NCBI GenBank assembly: GCA_022315425.1
Contig: JAIUPT010000036.1
Coordinates: 248,001 to 312,000 of the forward strand
From: Pseudevernia furfuracea
Taxonomy: Eukaryota > Ascomycota > Lecanoromycetes > Lecanorales > Parmeliaceae
Length of the DNA stretch: 64,000 bases
Direction of reading: 5' to 3'
The notes below the pieces were generated by a model that saw nothing but the letters and a program-made list of their open reading frames with translations, did no database searches and had not been told where the DNA came from. The position numbers were made by a program, and so were the translations under genes. Of this stretch, positions 1 to 10,364 are shown piece by piece (within the stretch, counting starts at the first letter, position 1; the number at the start of each line of letters is the position of its first letter).

Positions 1-2284
1 TCTTGAGGTGAGAGGTGGGCCGGAGGTGCTGAGTGGGATGTAGGTGAATGGTTGGCGATGCGCGTTGGTTTCCCAGATGGGGAGAGTATTGTCTTCGGCA
101 TTACATTGAGTGCAGAGGGCCTGTATAATCATCTTGGCTTTCTTTGAGATTCTCTTCGTCGAGTTGTGCCACCGTTGTTTCTATGTACTCGTCTACGCGG
201 AAGTTACCGAGCGAGAGTACCATCATGTCCCATAGCAGGTATGTGTCCAAGAAGAGATTCTGCACGATGTTGACGACAACCCACGTGCAGGGAATGAAAC
301 TTTGGTATTCGCTCTTGGCTGACTGCTCGCCACCCAGAACGTCGGTATGGGAAGATCTCAGCTGTGGTAGGAAGACCAAGCCCTCCAAAACACAGGCACG
401 TATCTTCCAATCGGGCTCTGACTGGAAACACCGCAATTTACAGAAGAGGTGTGTGACCTTTTTCTCTTCTTTCTCCGTTATCTGCACCAGGTTTTTTTAC
501 TTTCTCGGTCCAAGGATACGCTTGCTTTAATCTTTTCATGGCGGCCAGATAATACGCTTCAGAAAGAAACCGCGAGCCGTATGTGACCTTTTCAATCCAC
601 AGATACTGATGCTTCTTCCAAGTAGTGCTGCAGTCCCGGGGAAAACCTTGGCTTTGCTCTATCCTGGGAACAAATTTCCTCCTGTAGTGATCCTAACCAA
701 GGGAGGGAAGAGATAGCTTTTAGCGTCAATACGGTGTATGCGGTGGCCTCTGGAGGCTGATTCGATTTGCGCAGTCCAGCGAAGTTCTGACCCATCGGAG
801 TTCGGTTGAGGATCTGAACCAATACGATGGGAAGTCGACCTTGCAAGGTGTCTGGAAGCTTGTCTATATGGCCCTGATCCCAGATCTGGAGATATCGGAT
901 CAAGGCTTCCGCAAGAAGCATCATTGGATACTGTGATGCGATATTCTGCGAACCCTTAGTCTTGATTCATGGTCATGAGGCTTGCTGTCACTTACCCACT
1001 TATCTTTGATGGCTCCGCTCCACCACGACTCGCATAGACACTCAAGGATGCTCTTTATGTCTGCTACGTGAATATGTGCATCGGGGACTTCTAGCAGTGT
1101 TCTGAGGACGTTGCAGTTGGCGCTGAAGCTGGCATCACGCTCACCAAGATAAGTGCAAAAATGACTATTTTTCGACCTGAAGTGTTCCGCCAAAGAGTTT
1201 GCGTGAACTCGTCGGCCCAGCAGGTTCAAAGTCAATATCGCTTTTGCGCTATCATCAGCATCTGCCTGCATTGACGGAGCTATGAAGTCGATTTGTTAGA
1301 TATCAGCCTTGTTCCCGAAGAGAATTTTAACCCACCAAAGCCAAGAAGACCATTCTGTGCATGGTAATGCTGCTCCAGATACGATGCGAGTGAATGAAGA
1401 TTCTCTGGAACCAGACATGCTTCGGAAAATCCGCCTTGCAAAAGGGTAGAGGCTACCTACAAAACTGTAAGTCTCAAGTCCTCTTGCGATGTCGATTGGC
1501 TCGTACCCAGGAAATCTCGAAGATAGGAGTAGGGAACACACTGGGGACTGCCCCATTTCCTTTTCCTGCACCCTCCTGAATGACTCTTCGAAGGTAGAAC
1601 TCAGCCTCGTCATCCCATGAAGAGAAATTCATCAAATATGCTGCTGTAGAGGCAGGTGAAGCCATCATGCTTCCAAAGATCGTGCGATGACGAATGCGGC
1701 TAAAATCAAATTTACTTATAAGGGTCTCTAGAGAGCGCAGCAACGTCGTCTCTTCCATGCCGTAGAGCGACTCAGGCGTGAATTCTTCATCTTTGTCTCG
1801 CTTATTGCAAGGAGGGAATCCGTCGCCGAAGACGAGAAATGAACACCTTCACTTTCAACCATGGCCAGAAGAGCTGAACCAGGATTTCGAATCCGACGGG
1901 AAGAGTGCCGTTGACATCCATCGTTTGCAAAGCATTCTCGAGGAACATGATGGCGCTCTGTATGGCGTCTTGAAGCATGACACTGGAATCTGTACTGGTT
2001 TGATGTCGCTTCAAAGCAAGTAGAGCGGCCAATGAGTTCAATATCCCATCTTCTTTGGTGGCATAAGACTCCCATCCTCCATTAGGAAGCTTTTGGCTCA
2101 TAAGATATTGGAAAGATTCGGGGAAAAGCCAGTGTACAAGTTCTCCCCCCTTTTTGGCTATCATGGACAGCCATGCAGTATCGTAGATAGCGGTTGTCAA
2201 CGAACATAGATTTGACTTTGCAACTCCATCCACAAGGTCTTGACAAAGCAATCGTGCCCGTTTCTCAACGTCTAAGTCGTTCAT
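1..2284 (-). pseudogene. Bifunctional diterpene cyclase (CPS/KS type), 3' end outside window, frameshifted
   Basis: Fungal enzymes of this type cyclise geranylgeranyl diphosphate to a bicyclic diphosphate (class II domain) and then ionise that (class I domain). The start at 2284 opens with the family signature YDTAWLSMI, followed by NGGWESYATKEDGILNSLAA and, near 1660, SPASTAAYLMN. The class II acid motif DADD is at 1251-1262. The class I part carries WIEKVTYGS near 600, IPCTW near 290 and a DExxE motif, DEYIE, at 179-193. Introns near 1500-1450 and 1325-1270 splice in phase. Reading continuity breaks at four places: a missing C near 1878, an extra AG near 1803, an extra C near 665 and an extra A near 144. 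Both metal/acid motifs survive but no full-length protein can be read. The class I C-terminus is beyond position 1. Decay is the likeliest reading; assembly indels are possible, because three of the four are in short homopolymers. Confidence 0.85.
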
Positions 2285-2647
2285 TGCCGCGGTTGAGGCT
2301 CCAATGACAATATTACTGACTTCACGTCCTTTTGTCCTTTTGTTTTGTCCATTTCTCTCAAATGAAAAAACACAGGGTGCATCAGGAATTCCTTATTTGA
2401 GAGAGCCGAGAATTAGCACGGCAATGCATCCAGGCCGTGGAGGACCAATAAACATTGCAGTTCAGCTGTAATATCTTAGGAAATCCTAGACTTTGCTAAC
2501 AGGTCGGTATTCTGCAAGGCAGTTCTTGCCTTGAAACGATGCAAGTCTTAGCTTACCCCACTTTGCTGTATTAGGCAGAAGTCCCTCCCATACCTCCAAC
2601 ATCAATCAATCATAGTACCAAGCGGCTCCAAGAACACACTTCTCACC
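2285..2647. promoter_or_regulatory. Divergent intergenic promoter region, diterpene cyclase / GST
   Basis: This 363-nt stretch separates two genes transcribed away from each other, so both upstream regions must lie here. I see no long repeat or strong palindrome in it. Shared regulation of the two genes is an inference from the arrangement only. Confidence 0.4.
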
Positions 2648-3910
2648 ATGGTTCTCCAACCCATCACCCTCTACTCTGCCCGTACGTTGCCTTGTTCCAT
2701 GAGCCAACGACTTCTAGCATTCGGTCCAAATCCCTGGAAGGTCCCGTCCCCTTCACGTTGGCCCCCATGTTCTCAGCTCACATGCACACCAAGGTCAGCC
2801 GTCATTCTCACGGAGCCTTCTATCCCATTTGAAACAACCGCTATCTGGGATGCCACCGAGCTCAAGAAAGCTCCGTACACCGACATATCAACCCTAACGG
2901 CCGCGCACCAGGTAAGCCTTCGGAGCCAGATGACCCAATGTCGCCGCTGTAAATTAAAACCCGACCCTCAGCTATCAAAGACCCCCGATACCGGCGTCAC
3001 CCTCTGGGAGTCCGGTGCCCTAATCTCCTACCTCATCGCCGAGTACGACAAGTCTCACACAATCTCCTACGCCTCTGCCCCTGAAAAATACCTCCAAGAT
3101 CAATGGTTCTTTTTCCAAGCCTCCGGACAGGGTCCCTACTACGGTCAGGCAGGCTGGTACGTTTTTTTTTCTTTTCCCTTTGAACATCACGGTTTAACTT
3201 AGCAGAGCCTTTGTACGTTGAATTCTGGGGTGGATTCGAAAGGCTCTCTCTAAGGTTTTGTCCACCCATTTTTGGCCAGGCGCAACTTGATCGGCTCCGG
3301 AATGTTCAGCATTTTTGGGGGTATGTTATCCTAACCGCAACCACTTTTTCAACCTCAAGGCGTCCCGGAAACCTTGTTTTCTTACCCCATCAAGGTCATC
3401 CTGTGCTCACCACTGTGTCTTCTTCCAAGGTTCAACCTCTTCCACCCCGAAAAGCTAGCATCCGCACAAAAGCTCTACAACGACGAGATCAAGCGCGTTG
3501 TCGGCGTACTCGACGGGGACCTTGGCGGAATCGAAGAGCGGATGGCTCGTCGGCGATAAATGCACCTATGTCGATCTGGCGTTCTTCATGTGGGACGAGA
3601 ACATCGAACCGATCATGGCACCGTTCGAGGGCGAGTGGGACGCCGCTAAGTTTCGTCAGTCTTTCCACTTCCATGCTTTCTTTCTCAGTGCCGGTTTGGG
3701 GGTCGCAGACCATGTCTTGCGAGCATTTTACCCCCGTGTACCGCCCAGACATCTTTGGCAACTTTCGAACCATCTTTTGATAGTAGCAATGCTGACACTA
3801 GGCCTCTTGCAGCGAACTGGCAAAAGTGGCATGGCCGTATGGCACAGAGGGAGGCGGTCAAGAAGGTTGTCGATGACAAGGCGAAGATGACGGCGGGAGC
3901 GCAGCATTAG
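2648..3910 (+). pseudogene. Glutathione S-transferase (Ure2/GstA-like) with frameshifts
   Basis: Cytosolic GSTs conjugate glutathione to electrophiles. The N-terminal thioredoxin-fold part is recognised by GPNPWK, IPFETTAIWD and the glutathione-site stretch WESGALISYLIAEYD (near 3010-3050). The helical domain follows, with GQGPYYGQAGW, FNLFHPEKLASAQKLYNDEI (near 3430) and WLVGDKCTYVDLAFFMW (near 3540-3590). Several introns interrupt it, for example 2912-2971. Three indels are visible against the family pattern: an extra AT at about 2885-2888, an extra C in the run 2982-2986 and an extra G in the run 3515-3518. The first two cancel, replacing the usual INPNGRAPAIKD loop by unrelated residues; the third is not rescued. 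It lies head-to-head with the broken cyclase, so a former role in the same pathway is plausible. The exact exon set in 3160-3420 and 3650-3810 is uncertain. Confidence 0.75.
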
Positions 3911-4048
3911 ATGGAGCAGTGAGATTGAATGCACTGAAGCCTTCTGCTAATAGCAGAATGAGAGGCAGCAGCAGGGTGCTAATTAGCTCTAAGAGAATCG
4001 GCGCCTGCACTATACATAGTTTTATTGCTAGCAGAACAGAACGCTCTT

Positions 4049-6036
4049 TCAAGCCGAAAACTCCTCCTCACCGCGCTTGACCAAGCGTAGTGGTATCTTT
4101 CCCTTCATCTTCAGAGACATGAGGAACCCAACGCCAGTGGAGAGCTCCCGCTCGGCCTCGCGTCGGGCATTATCCCAGAGCGATTGCCGGAGTCCGTTGC
4201 CCGGGGCCCCTCCAGCAGCCTGGCCGCCATCGATGGCTAACTCCACACTGTAATCTTTGAAAAGAGCCGCCATCACCGCGCAGAATTGAGCCTGTGCGAA
4301 ACGTTTGCCCATACAAGCTCGGGGGCCGTCGGAGAACGGTACGTATGAGCCAGGCGTTGGGCTAAAGGAGGAGGTGCCGTTGTCCCTGCTTAGCCAACGG
4401 GAGGGGTCGAAGGATGACACGGGATACGGCGGCCCATCTCCAGCGGTGGGGACAGCTGCGGGCCAGTATTTTGGATTCCGGTGTGTTGCACTGGTGTTCA
4501 TGAGGATCAGGGTGTCGGCAGGGACGGTGTAGTCGCGGCCGTTGAGGGAGAAGGATTTCGGCGTCTCCCTTGTGGTTTTGGGGAAGAACGGTAGGACGGT
4601 GTAGAGGCGTAGGGTCTCGTTCATGGTGGCACCGACATATCCATCGAGAATCCGTGGAAAGTCTGCGTCAAAAGACCAGTGGCTAGAGGGACGGTCGCCG
4701 AGGATTTTGTCGAGATCGGCCTGCAACGCCTTTTGCATATCTGGACGGCAAGCAAGAAGGCTGATGGCATAAGTGAGGGTGTTGGCACTTGTTTCATATC
4801 CAGCCATGATGAAAACGAATATGTTTCCAAGTACTGCAGATGGAGATATTTTTGGAATTTCGGAGTCCGTGGGCACGATCTGACCAGCTTGAACAAAGGA
4901 CTCTACAACGACAATCAGTTGAGTAAGAAGTGAGCTTCAAATCAGGCGGTACTCACCGAGGATGGATGCATCGTTCCTTGAGCCATTTCTTCGGAGGCTA
5001 TGCGAAGTTTCGTCCTGCATTTCCTCCATATATTTCAGCCACTCGCTATATGACGCTTTAGCTTTCTTATGTGCGTCTAAAGGCGATATATCTGTTAATT
5101 TTGTTAGCAGAGAACGCTCCTTGGAATTTGGATTCTCATACTCAAGACTGGTGGTGGCACGATGAAGAGAGTTGGGATGTTGTCGACCATTGAGCTAATA
5201 GCTTCTCGGTAGCTCATAAGATGTCCCTCCGGTGGTTTGTCTTGAGATCCGATAGCTTCTGTCCATCCGAGTTGACGATCAAAGCACACGTAGCTTATCA
5301 CCTGTAGGGTCAACCTCGCCACATCTTCGTTCAGCTGCAGGATAGGAGCTTGCATGTCGTCCCATCGCTTGAGCAACGCTGTCGCCTGCCCAAGCGACTC
5401 GGTCCAGGTGGAGCCGTGAGTTCTGTCGTTAAAGGATGGCGCCGCGATCTTTCTGTATCTACGGGACTCGTCTCCCTCCGTAGCAGTGACCGTAGGCCCG
5501 TACATGTTCAGCATGCCCATCATCTCAACGGGTTTGAGAAAATCATGGCTCCGTTTAGAAAATTGAATAATCGTCTCCGGGTCGCAGGTCCACAGAATGT
5601 TCCCACCAGCAGACACCACGATAAACGTGTCGCTGCCTTGTCGGGCAAACGGCCCATAACCCTCGTGCCATACGCGGCCGAAGAGTGACAACCTATGAAC
5701 TATGATCAGTTTTTGGGGGCTCTGAAAGAAGCACGTGGGCAGCTTTACGGCAACCAGCTTTCGGTCCATGCTTTGGGCAAGAGATTCAATAGAGGCAACA
5801 GCGGCTCTTGCAAGATCAGCCACCAGATAGTTTGAAAGTAGACCCTGAATCTTTGTTAGCTTCTTGGGTCAGGATAACGGAGGTGGTGCTATAAAGCACG
5901 GGCATGCTAACGGTGACACTACATATGGTAAGCCGGACTGCTTGGCTTTGGTGATGTTTTGACGCAGAGCACGAAATTGCAAGGTGCACAATATGGTGAC
6001 CAGCGAGATGCCGGCAATAAGGATGGATGAGGCCAT
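4049..6036 (-). CDS. Cytochrome P450 monooxygenase, intact, 5 exons
   Basis: Heme-thiolate monooxygenase, probably anchored in the ER by the hydrophobic N-terminus (ILIAGISLVTILCTLQF). Exons in transcription order are 6036-5912, 5844-5749, 5692-5142, 5091-4957 and 4902-4049; phases agree and give 586 residues. Landmarks: GYGPFARQGSDTF in the N-terminal half, I-helix AGYETSANT, K-helix ETLRLY (ExxR), FDPSRW and the heme-binding loop PFSDGPRACMGKRFA with its cysteine ligand. The substrate cannot be read from the sequence. Beside a diterpene cyclase and a GST an oxidative tailoring role is the natural inference, but the cyclase is broken, so the present-day role is open. No stop or frameshift is needed to read it, unlike its neighbours. 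The start was chosen because it gives the membrane anchor; a CACGTG palindrome lies about 100 nt upstream. Confidence 0.9.
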
Positions 6037-6136
6037 CGTAAGCGTTGCTCTTGGGAGTGAAAAGTGAGCGATCTAAGGTAGCTAGGTGTGTAGGTAAAGT
6101 AGGGCTGAGAAGTGGTGCCTGAAACCTACTCTAAGC

Positions 6137-6148
6137 AATCACGTGATT
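6137..6148. promoter_or_regulatory. Palindromic E-box AATCACGTGATT upstream of P450
   Basis: A perfect 12-bp palindrome with a TCACGTGA core, the kind of site bound by Cbf1/USF-type bHLH factors. It sits about 100 nt upstream of the P450 start. The same 14-bp string GCAATCACGTGATT recurs at 56114-56127, at the same distance from another minus-strand gene. Binding is inferred. Confidence 0.45.
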
Positions 6149-6342
6149 ACTGCACCCTCTGGAATCGAGATCGGTATGTTACGTTACTACAACATATTAC
6201 CTACATGATTTTAGGGATCCGCAACGCTACTGGCGGTGACACCTTCTTACATGCATCGGAGTCAGCGGCAGCTCTGTCAGCCTCTGTGGACATTACACGG
6301 TCTTGTTCAACCTCATAAGTATGGCGTTGCATACCAGCGAGG

Positions 6343-6784
6343 AATCTTGCAGCTGCCCAGGCCAATTTCAACTGGGGTGTAGACAAAATCCATCGCCGCC
6401 TCAACTTGGAGACCCAACGAGAAGACTTCGTTAGTCTGATACAGCGATACAGCGACAACAATGACCTCGCACTAAGTCTCCCCGAGCTCGAGAGCAATAT
6501 GAATCTTTTGATACAAGCAGGGGGTGACACCTGTTCGATTCTCAACTGGCACGGAGAGTTGCATCGGGAAGCAACTTGCATACGCAGAGCTGCATATGGT
6601 CTTAGCAAAATTATTATGGAACTTTGATATTAGCCCTGCGTCGAGAGGCCGCAACGCCCGAGCTTCGTTCCAAACTTGTGAAGTCGTAGCTTTGGCGGAC
6701 GTGCTTTGTTTTTCCTTTCGAGCATATGAGGTAGCACCGAGATCGACGGCAGAAAGCAATCGTGCGGGACAGGGGTGCAGTTAA
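6343..6784 (+). pseudogene. Cytochrome P450 relic with internal deletion
   Basis: Two P450 pieces lie side by side in different frames. The first (about 6343-6533) reads FNWGVDKIHRRLNLE, EDFVSLIQRY and the I-helix stretch LIQAGGDT. The second (about 6530-6640) reads RFSTGTESCIGKQLAYAE, a heme-binding loop with the FxxGxxxCIG pattern and its cysteine. Roughly 120 residues that normally separate I-helix and heme loop (ExxR and PERF regions) are missing at the join near 6530, and the join also shifts the frame. Nothing recognisable of the N-terminal half is left upstream. It lies opposite in strand to the intact P450 and differs from it in motif sequence, so it is the remnant of a second, different P450 rather than a fresh duplicate. 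Confidence 0.8.
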
Positions 6785-7018
6785 TGGGCTCCATGCATCG
6801 AACGTGCATCAAACCGAATAGTGAGCATGCTACTCGATACTCCGTACTCAGTATTAGTCATTTGTAAGGAGGAAGCCCCTGTGTCGGTCCTTCGCCGCAG
6901 AAGCGGCGCGCATCAGCAGTATGAATGGGAATGTGGAGTGGCAGATCCGATGCCTAGATAGAGATGGTGATATATACGCAAGAAGCATTAACCCGAAGTC
7001 CGCGCGATGCATTGTCTA

Positions 7019-8721
7019 CTACAGAACAAAGCGAAAACCCCTCCGACTGGCCTCTCCTGGCACCCCTTCTCCGACAGCGACAGCGCCTTCGACAGGCTCA
7101 CCTCGGTCTAGCTTCTTGTTCAGCCCAACGAGAACGAAACGGAGCAGGGTAGCCATGCAGATGGCCACGAATGCCATCACGCAATTGACACTCATAGCAA
7201 CGACTGGTTGATATCAGTACCCGGTCTTTCCCCAAGGTTGTGAGAAACGTACTGTAGCGCGGTCCCGCTGACTCGGGATACATATAAGAAGCGTATATAG
7301 AGGCACAGTTCGAGACAGCATTGATGGCTGCAAGAGCAGCGGCACGCTAGGCTAATTATCAGTATGGCTTTTGCGTAGGCAGGAAATGTGAATAACCTTG
7401 GCAGGAGGTCGGGGTAGCGTGTTCGAGATCCACCCTAAAGCCACCACATAACCCGCGTAAACGCCGGCGGGCATCAGCATCATAGCAAAGTATCTTGGTC
7501 CAATTGTTGTCGTCGTCGCGGCAATGATAAATGCAGTGACTGCGAAATACAGCGGCAGTGTGATGTGGAAGTATCTCTCTCCCGTCCTGTCAGAATGCCA
7601 GGCGTTGCAGAAAGATGTAACAACAGCCAGGATATAGGGAGGAACTGTGAGGAGCAAGGAGTCGACATCTGAGTAGCCCAGAGTTGCGACCACTGTGGGA
7701 AAGAGGTTCGTAACCGTTCCTGATGCAACGAAACCAAAGAGTAAAGCCATCTGGGAAACAGTTAGTGGAAAAGACAAGACATGGGTAAGCTCACCAAGAT
7801 CCACATCTTGATATCAAGGAATGCGAGCTTCATCCCGTGGAAGAATGTCTGCTGGCTCGAGTCAACCCAGTCATCCTCCCCAATATCCTCATCCAAGCGC
7901 CATACGGCCAATTGACGCTCTTCCTCTGTAAGCCAGCTCGTCGTTCGAGGAAAGTTCGGCAGTACAAAATATGAGGAAAATGCAATAAAGATGGTAATGA
8001 CACCCTCGATGATGAACAGCCAGCGCCAAGCACGAAGACCTCGTGCTCCATCCAAGCCACTCTTGATACCAGCAGTTATCAAGCCAGAGAATGCCCCAGA
8101 AATCAAAGCGCCGGAGTAGAGCATAGCTGTCCGAAACCCGAGCTCTTTTCTTGTGTACCAGGAGGACAAGAAGAACAAGCATCCGGGGTAATAGGCAGCC
8201 TCCACGAATCCAAGGAAGAACCTGATGGCAATCAAGCCACCATAGCTTTTAGCTCCTGCTGTAGCAGCGGATATGACACCCCAGATAATCATGACCGTTG
8301 GTAGGTATAGCGCAGGCATGCCAATCTTGTTCAAGAACAAGTTCGAGGGAACTTGCATGAGCAAATATCCCACGAAGAGAATACTGAGTGCTGTCAGATA
8401 CTGCGTGCTTGTGAGGTCCAATCCTCCCTTAGACTGTGGATCCTGCAAGCCTGCCAAACGGGCTGCTGCGATGTTGTTCCGGTCAAGATAATTCATGATG
8501 TACATGAGAATGAGCATTGGTAGGAGTCTGAGATCGATCTTTCGGACCAATGCTGTTTCTAGATGCTGTCGTTCTCCTGATGACAGGTTTTTGACGAACT
8601 CTGGGGGCTCTCTACTGGTCCTTGTGATTGTGGGAACGGCCCCGAGGGAAGCATCAGACACATGGCGAGCGAGCTTACGATCGTCCTCGTGACCATAATC
8701 TTTGGTATTAGGTGTAGTCAT
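7019..8721 (-). CDS. MFS transporter, anion:cation symporter (Dal5/allantoate permease-like) family
   Basis: Plasma-membrane major facilitator of the ACS family, which imports small organic anions (allantoate, nicotinate, biotin and similar). Exons are 8721-7795, 7750-7397, 7346-7253 and 7203-7019; phases agree and give 519 residues. After a polar N-terminus comes the family opening KIDLRLLPMLILMYIMNYLD, then repeated membrane helices with RFFLGFVEAAYYPG and YSGALISGAFSGLI, a cytosolic loop rich in acidic residues (about 270-300) and a second set of helices. The C-terminal tail is short (about 25 residues). No breaks are needed. The substrate is not readable. It could be the exporter or importer of the neighbouring cluster or an unrelated nutrient carrier; ACS members are more often importers. 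Confidence 0.9.
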
Positions 8722-9316
8722 CTCCGCAAACTAAAGAGGTTATAACTTGTAGGAATAGGCAACGGCGTGGAGCAGGAGACGTAAGAGAAGCGAGAAGCAA
8801 CGGTCTGTTGAAATGCGTCTAGAGAATTCTCTAGTAGCTCATGACGGCATACTACTTGCAAGTCCATGCTGGATGACGGACTATCAAGAGCATTGGCCAG
8901 TCAACGACGAGGAATGGAAAGAGACTTGAGCGAGAAAAAGCAATCCGAGACGAGAAAGGCAAGATGCGGGGGAGAAGTCTGGCGGGAACGCGCCGTACAG
9001 TAACCTTGCACTGAAGCGCTCTACCATTATAAACTCTCTTCGTACATGTCTTCATTGCCATTATCGAGGCTCCGGACCGTAAAGTTGAGCAGGATGCTGC
9101 TTGATACCTTAGCCGCCAAAAGCTGGCTACTCAAAAGAAAAGGCAAAACTGCTGTCGAAATGACTGAAGTCCCACCCGTCCTGCTTTCGTCATTGGCGTC
9201 TGGCCTTGGCGTCATTCTCGACCATGGCTAGGTAGGTACCTTATCCTTCAACCCCAAGACTACCACCAGGACTACCAACCCACGACAATCCACACTTTCT
9301 GACCGGTCTCAAACCT
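8722..9316. other. Divergent intergenic region, MFS transporter / POA1
   Basis: 595 nt between two divergently transcribed genes. I see no convincing coding segment, repeat or RNA. Short ORFs here overlap on both strands and lack codon structure or recognisable domains. Confidence 0.5.
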
Positions 9317-10209
9317 ATGGTCACAATCACCGAAAAAGCCGGTGATATCTTCTCCGCGCCCCCCAAGAGCATCCTAATCCGTAGGTTTCCTACACACCCG
9401 CATGACCGTACTGACCGTATTGCACAGACGCTTGCAACGCTCGCGGTGCCTGGGGCTCCGGTGTGGCCGTCGCGTTCAAACAAAAGTACCCCCACGCGTT
9501 CCGCAAATATAATGCACACTGTCTCTTACCGCCTCAGCGCTCCAAACTCTCCGTCAAACAGCATCAAGCCATGTTAGTGGGCACAGCCTTGCTCATCCCC
9601 CCTCTGAACGCAACAAATCAGCGGCAAGCATCCCAGACACCCCACTACATAGCCTGCCTATTCACCTCTTTAGACTACGGGAAGAAGGTCTCGCCGCCCG
9701 AGGCAATATTGGAAAATACCAGGAATGCGCTTAGGGACCTGGCAAGACGAGTCGCAGAGATAAGAGGACTGGGCGAAGACTTGGGAGATTGCCATGCAGT
9801 GAGGATCAATAGCGGGAGATTCGGTGTCGAATGGCAGGAGACAAAGGCAGTGTTGGAGGCAGGGGACCTGGATATCACTGTTGTCAGACCAGAGGCGGAG
9901 GGGAACGCAGACGGTACAGATACTTCAGCAGGGGGGAAGCTTGGGCAGCCTCCTGTGAAGGGCGAGGAAGCAAAGCGTGAGACGCCCCCCGCTGGGATCA
10001 ATGCAAGGGGGTACAATCGTTGGGCGTCAGTTCGAGCGAAGGCTGATAGTCAATTTGACAAGCAGACGCATGGGGTGAAGAGGAAGGTTGAAAAGGATCT
10101 TGACGGGGATGGCGACGATGATTGTGAGGATATGAGGGGGAAAGAGTCGGCTCAACTTCATCCGGGAGTGGCAAAGCGGAGGAAGAAGGGCCCTCGTCTG
10201 GATGGGTAG
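9317..10209 (+). CDS. poa1: ADP-ribose 1''-phosphate phosphatase (macro domain, Poa1-like)
   Basis: Poa1-type enzymes remove the 1''-phosphate from ADP-ribose 1''-phosphate, a by-product of tRNA splicing. Exons 9317-9380 and 9428-10209 with a 47-nt intron give 281 residues. The macro domain fills about residues 1-115: the N-terminal GDIF strand, then HACNARGAWGSGVAVAF across the splice junction, the ligand-binding asparagine and glycine loop of this family, then KYPHAFRKYNAHC and a later segment YIACLFTSLDYGKK. The remaining C-terminal half has no recognisable fold and ends in a basic stretch (KRRKKGPRL), which could be a nuclear signal. Yeast Poa1 is much shorter, so the tail is an extension. 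It converges with MIS12, 155 nt apart. Confidence 0.85.
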
Positions 10210-10364
10210 CTACCCATGGAAATCGAGTGCTCTTGTCATGATACCCATTTTGTAACAAGTGAAGAATCAGTACTAGTACAGATACTCAGAAAACAACATC
10301 TTTATGTGTCATCACAAGGGTATCTCGATCCCCAATAGTCAAAAAAAGATGCCAACAAGCCCTC

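Noticed and set aside
7098..7283. Minus-strand ORF overlapping the end of the MFS gene
   Set aside because: It is the last intron and exon of the transporter read without splicing in a shifted frame.
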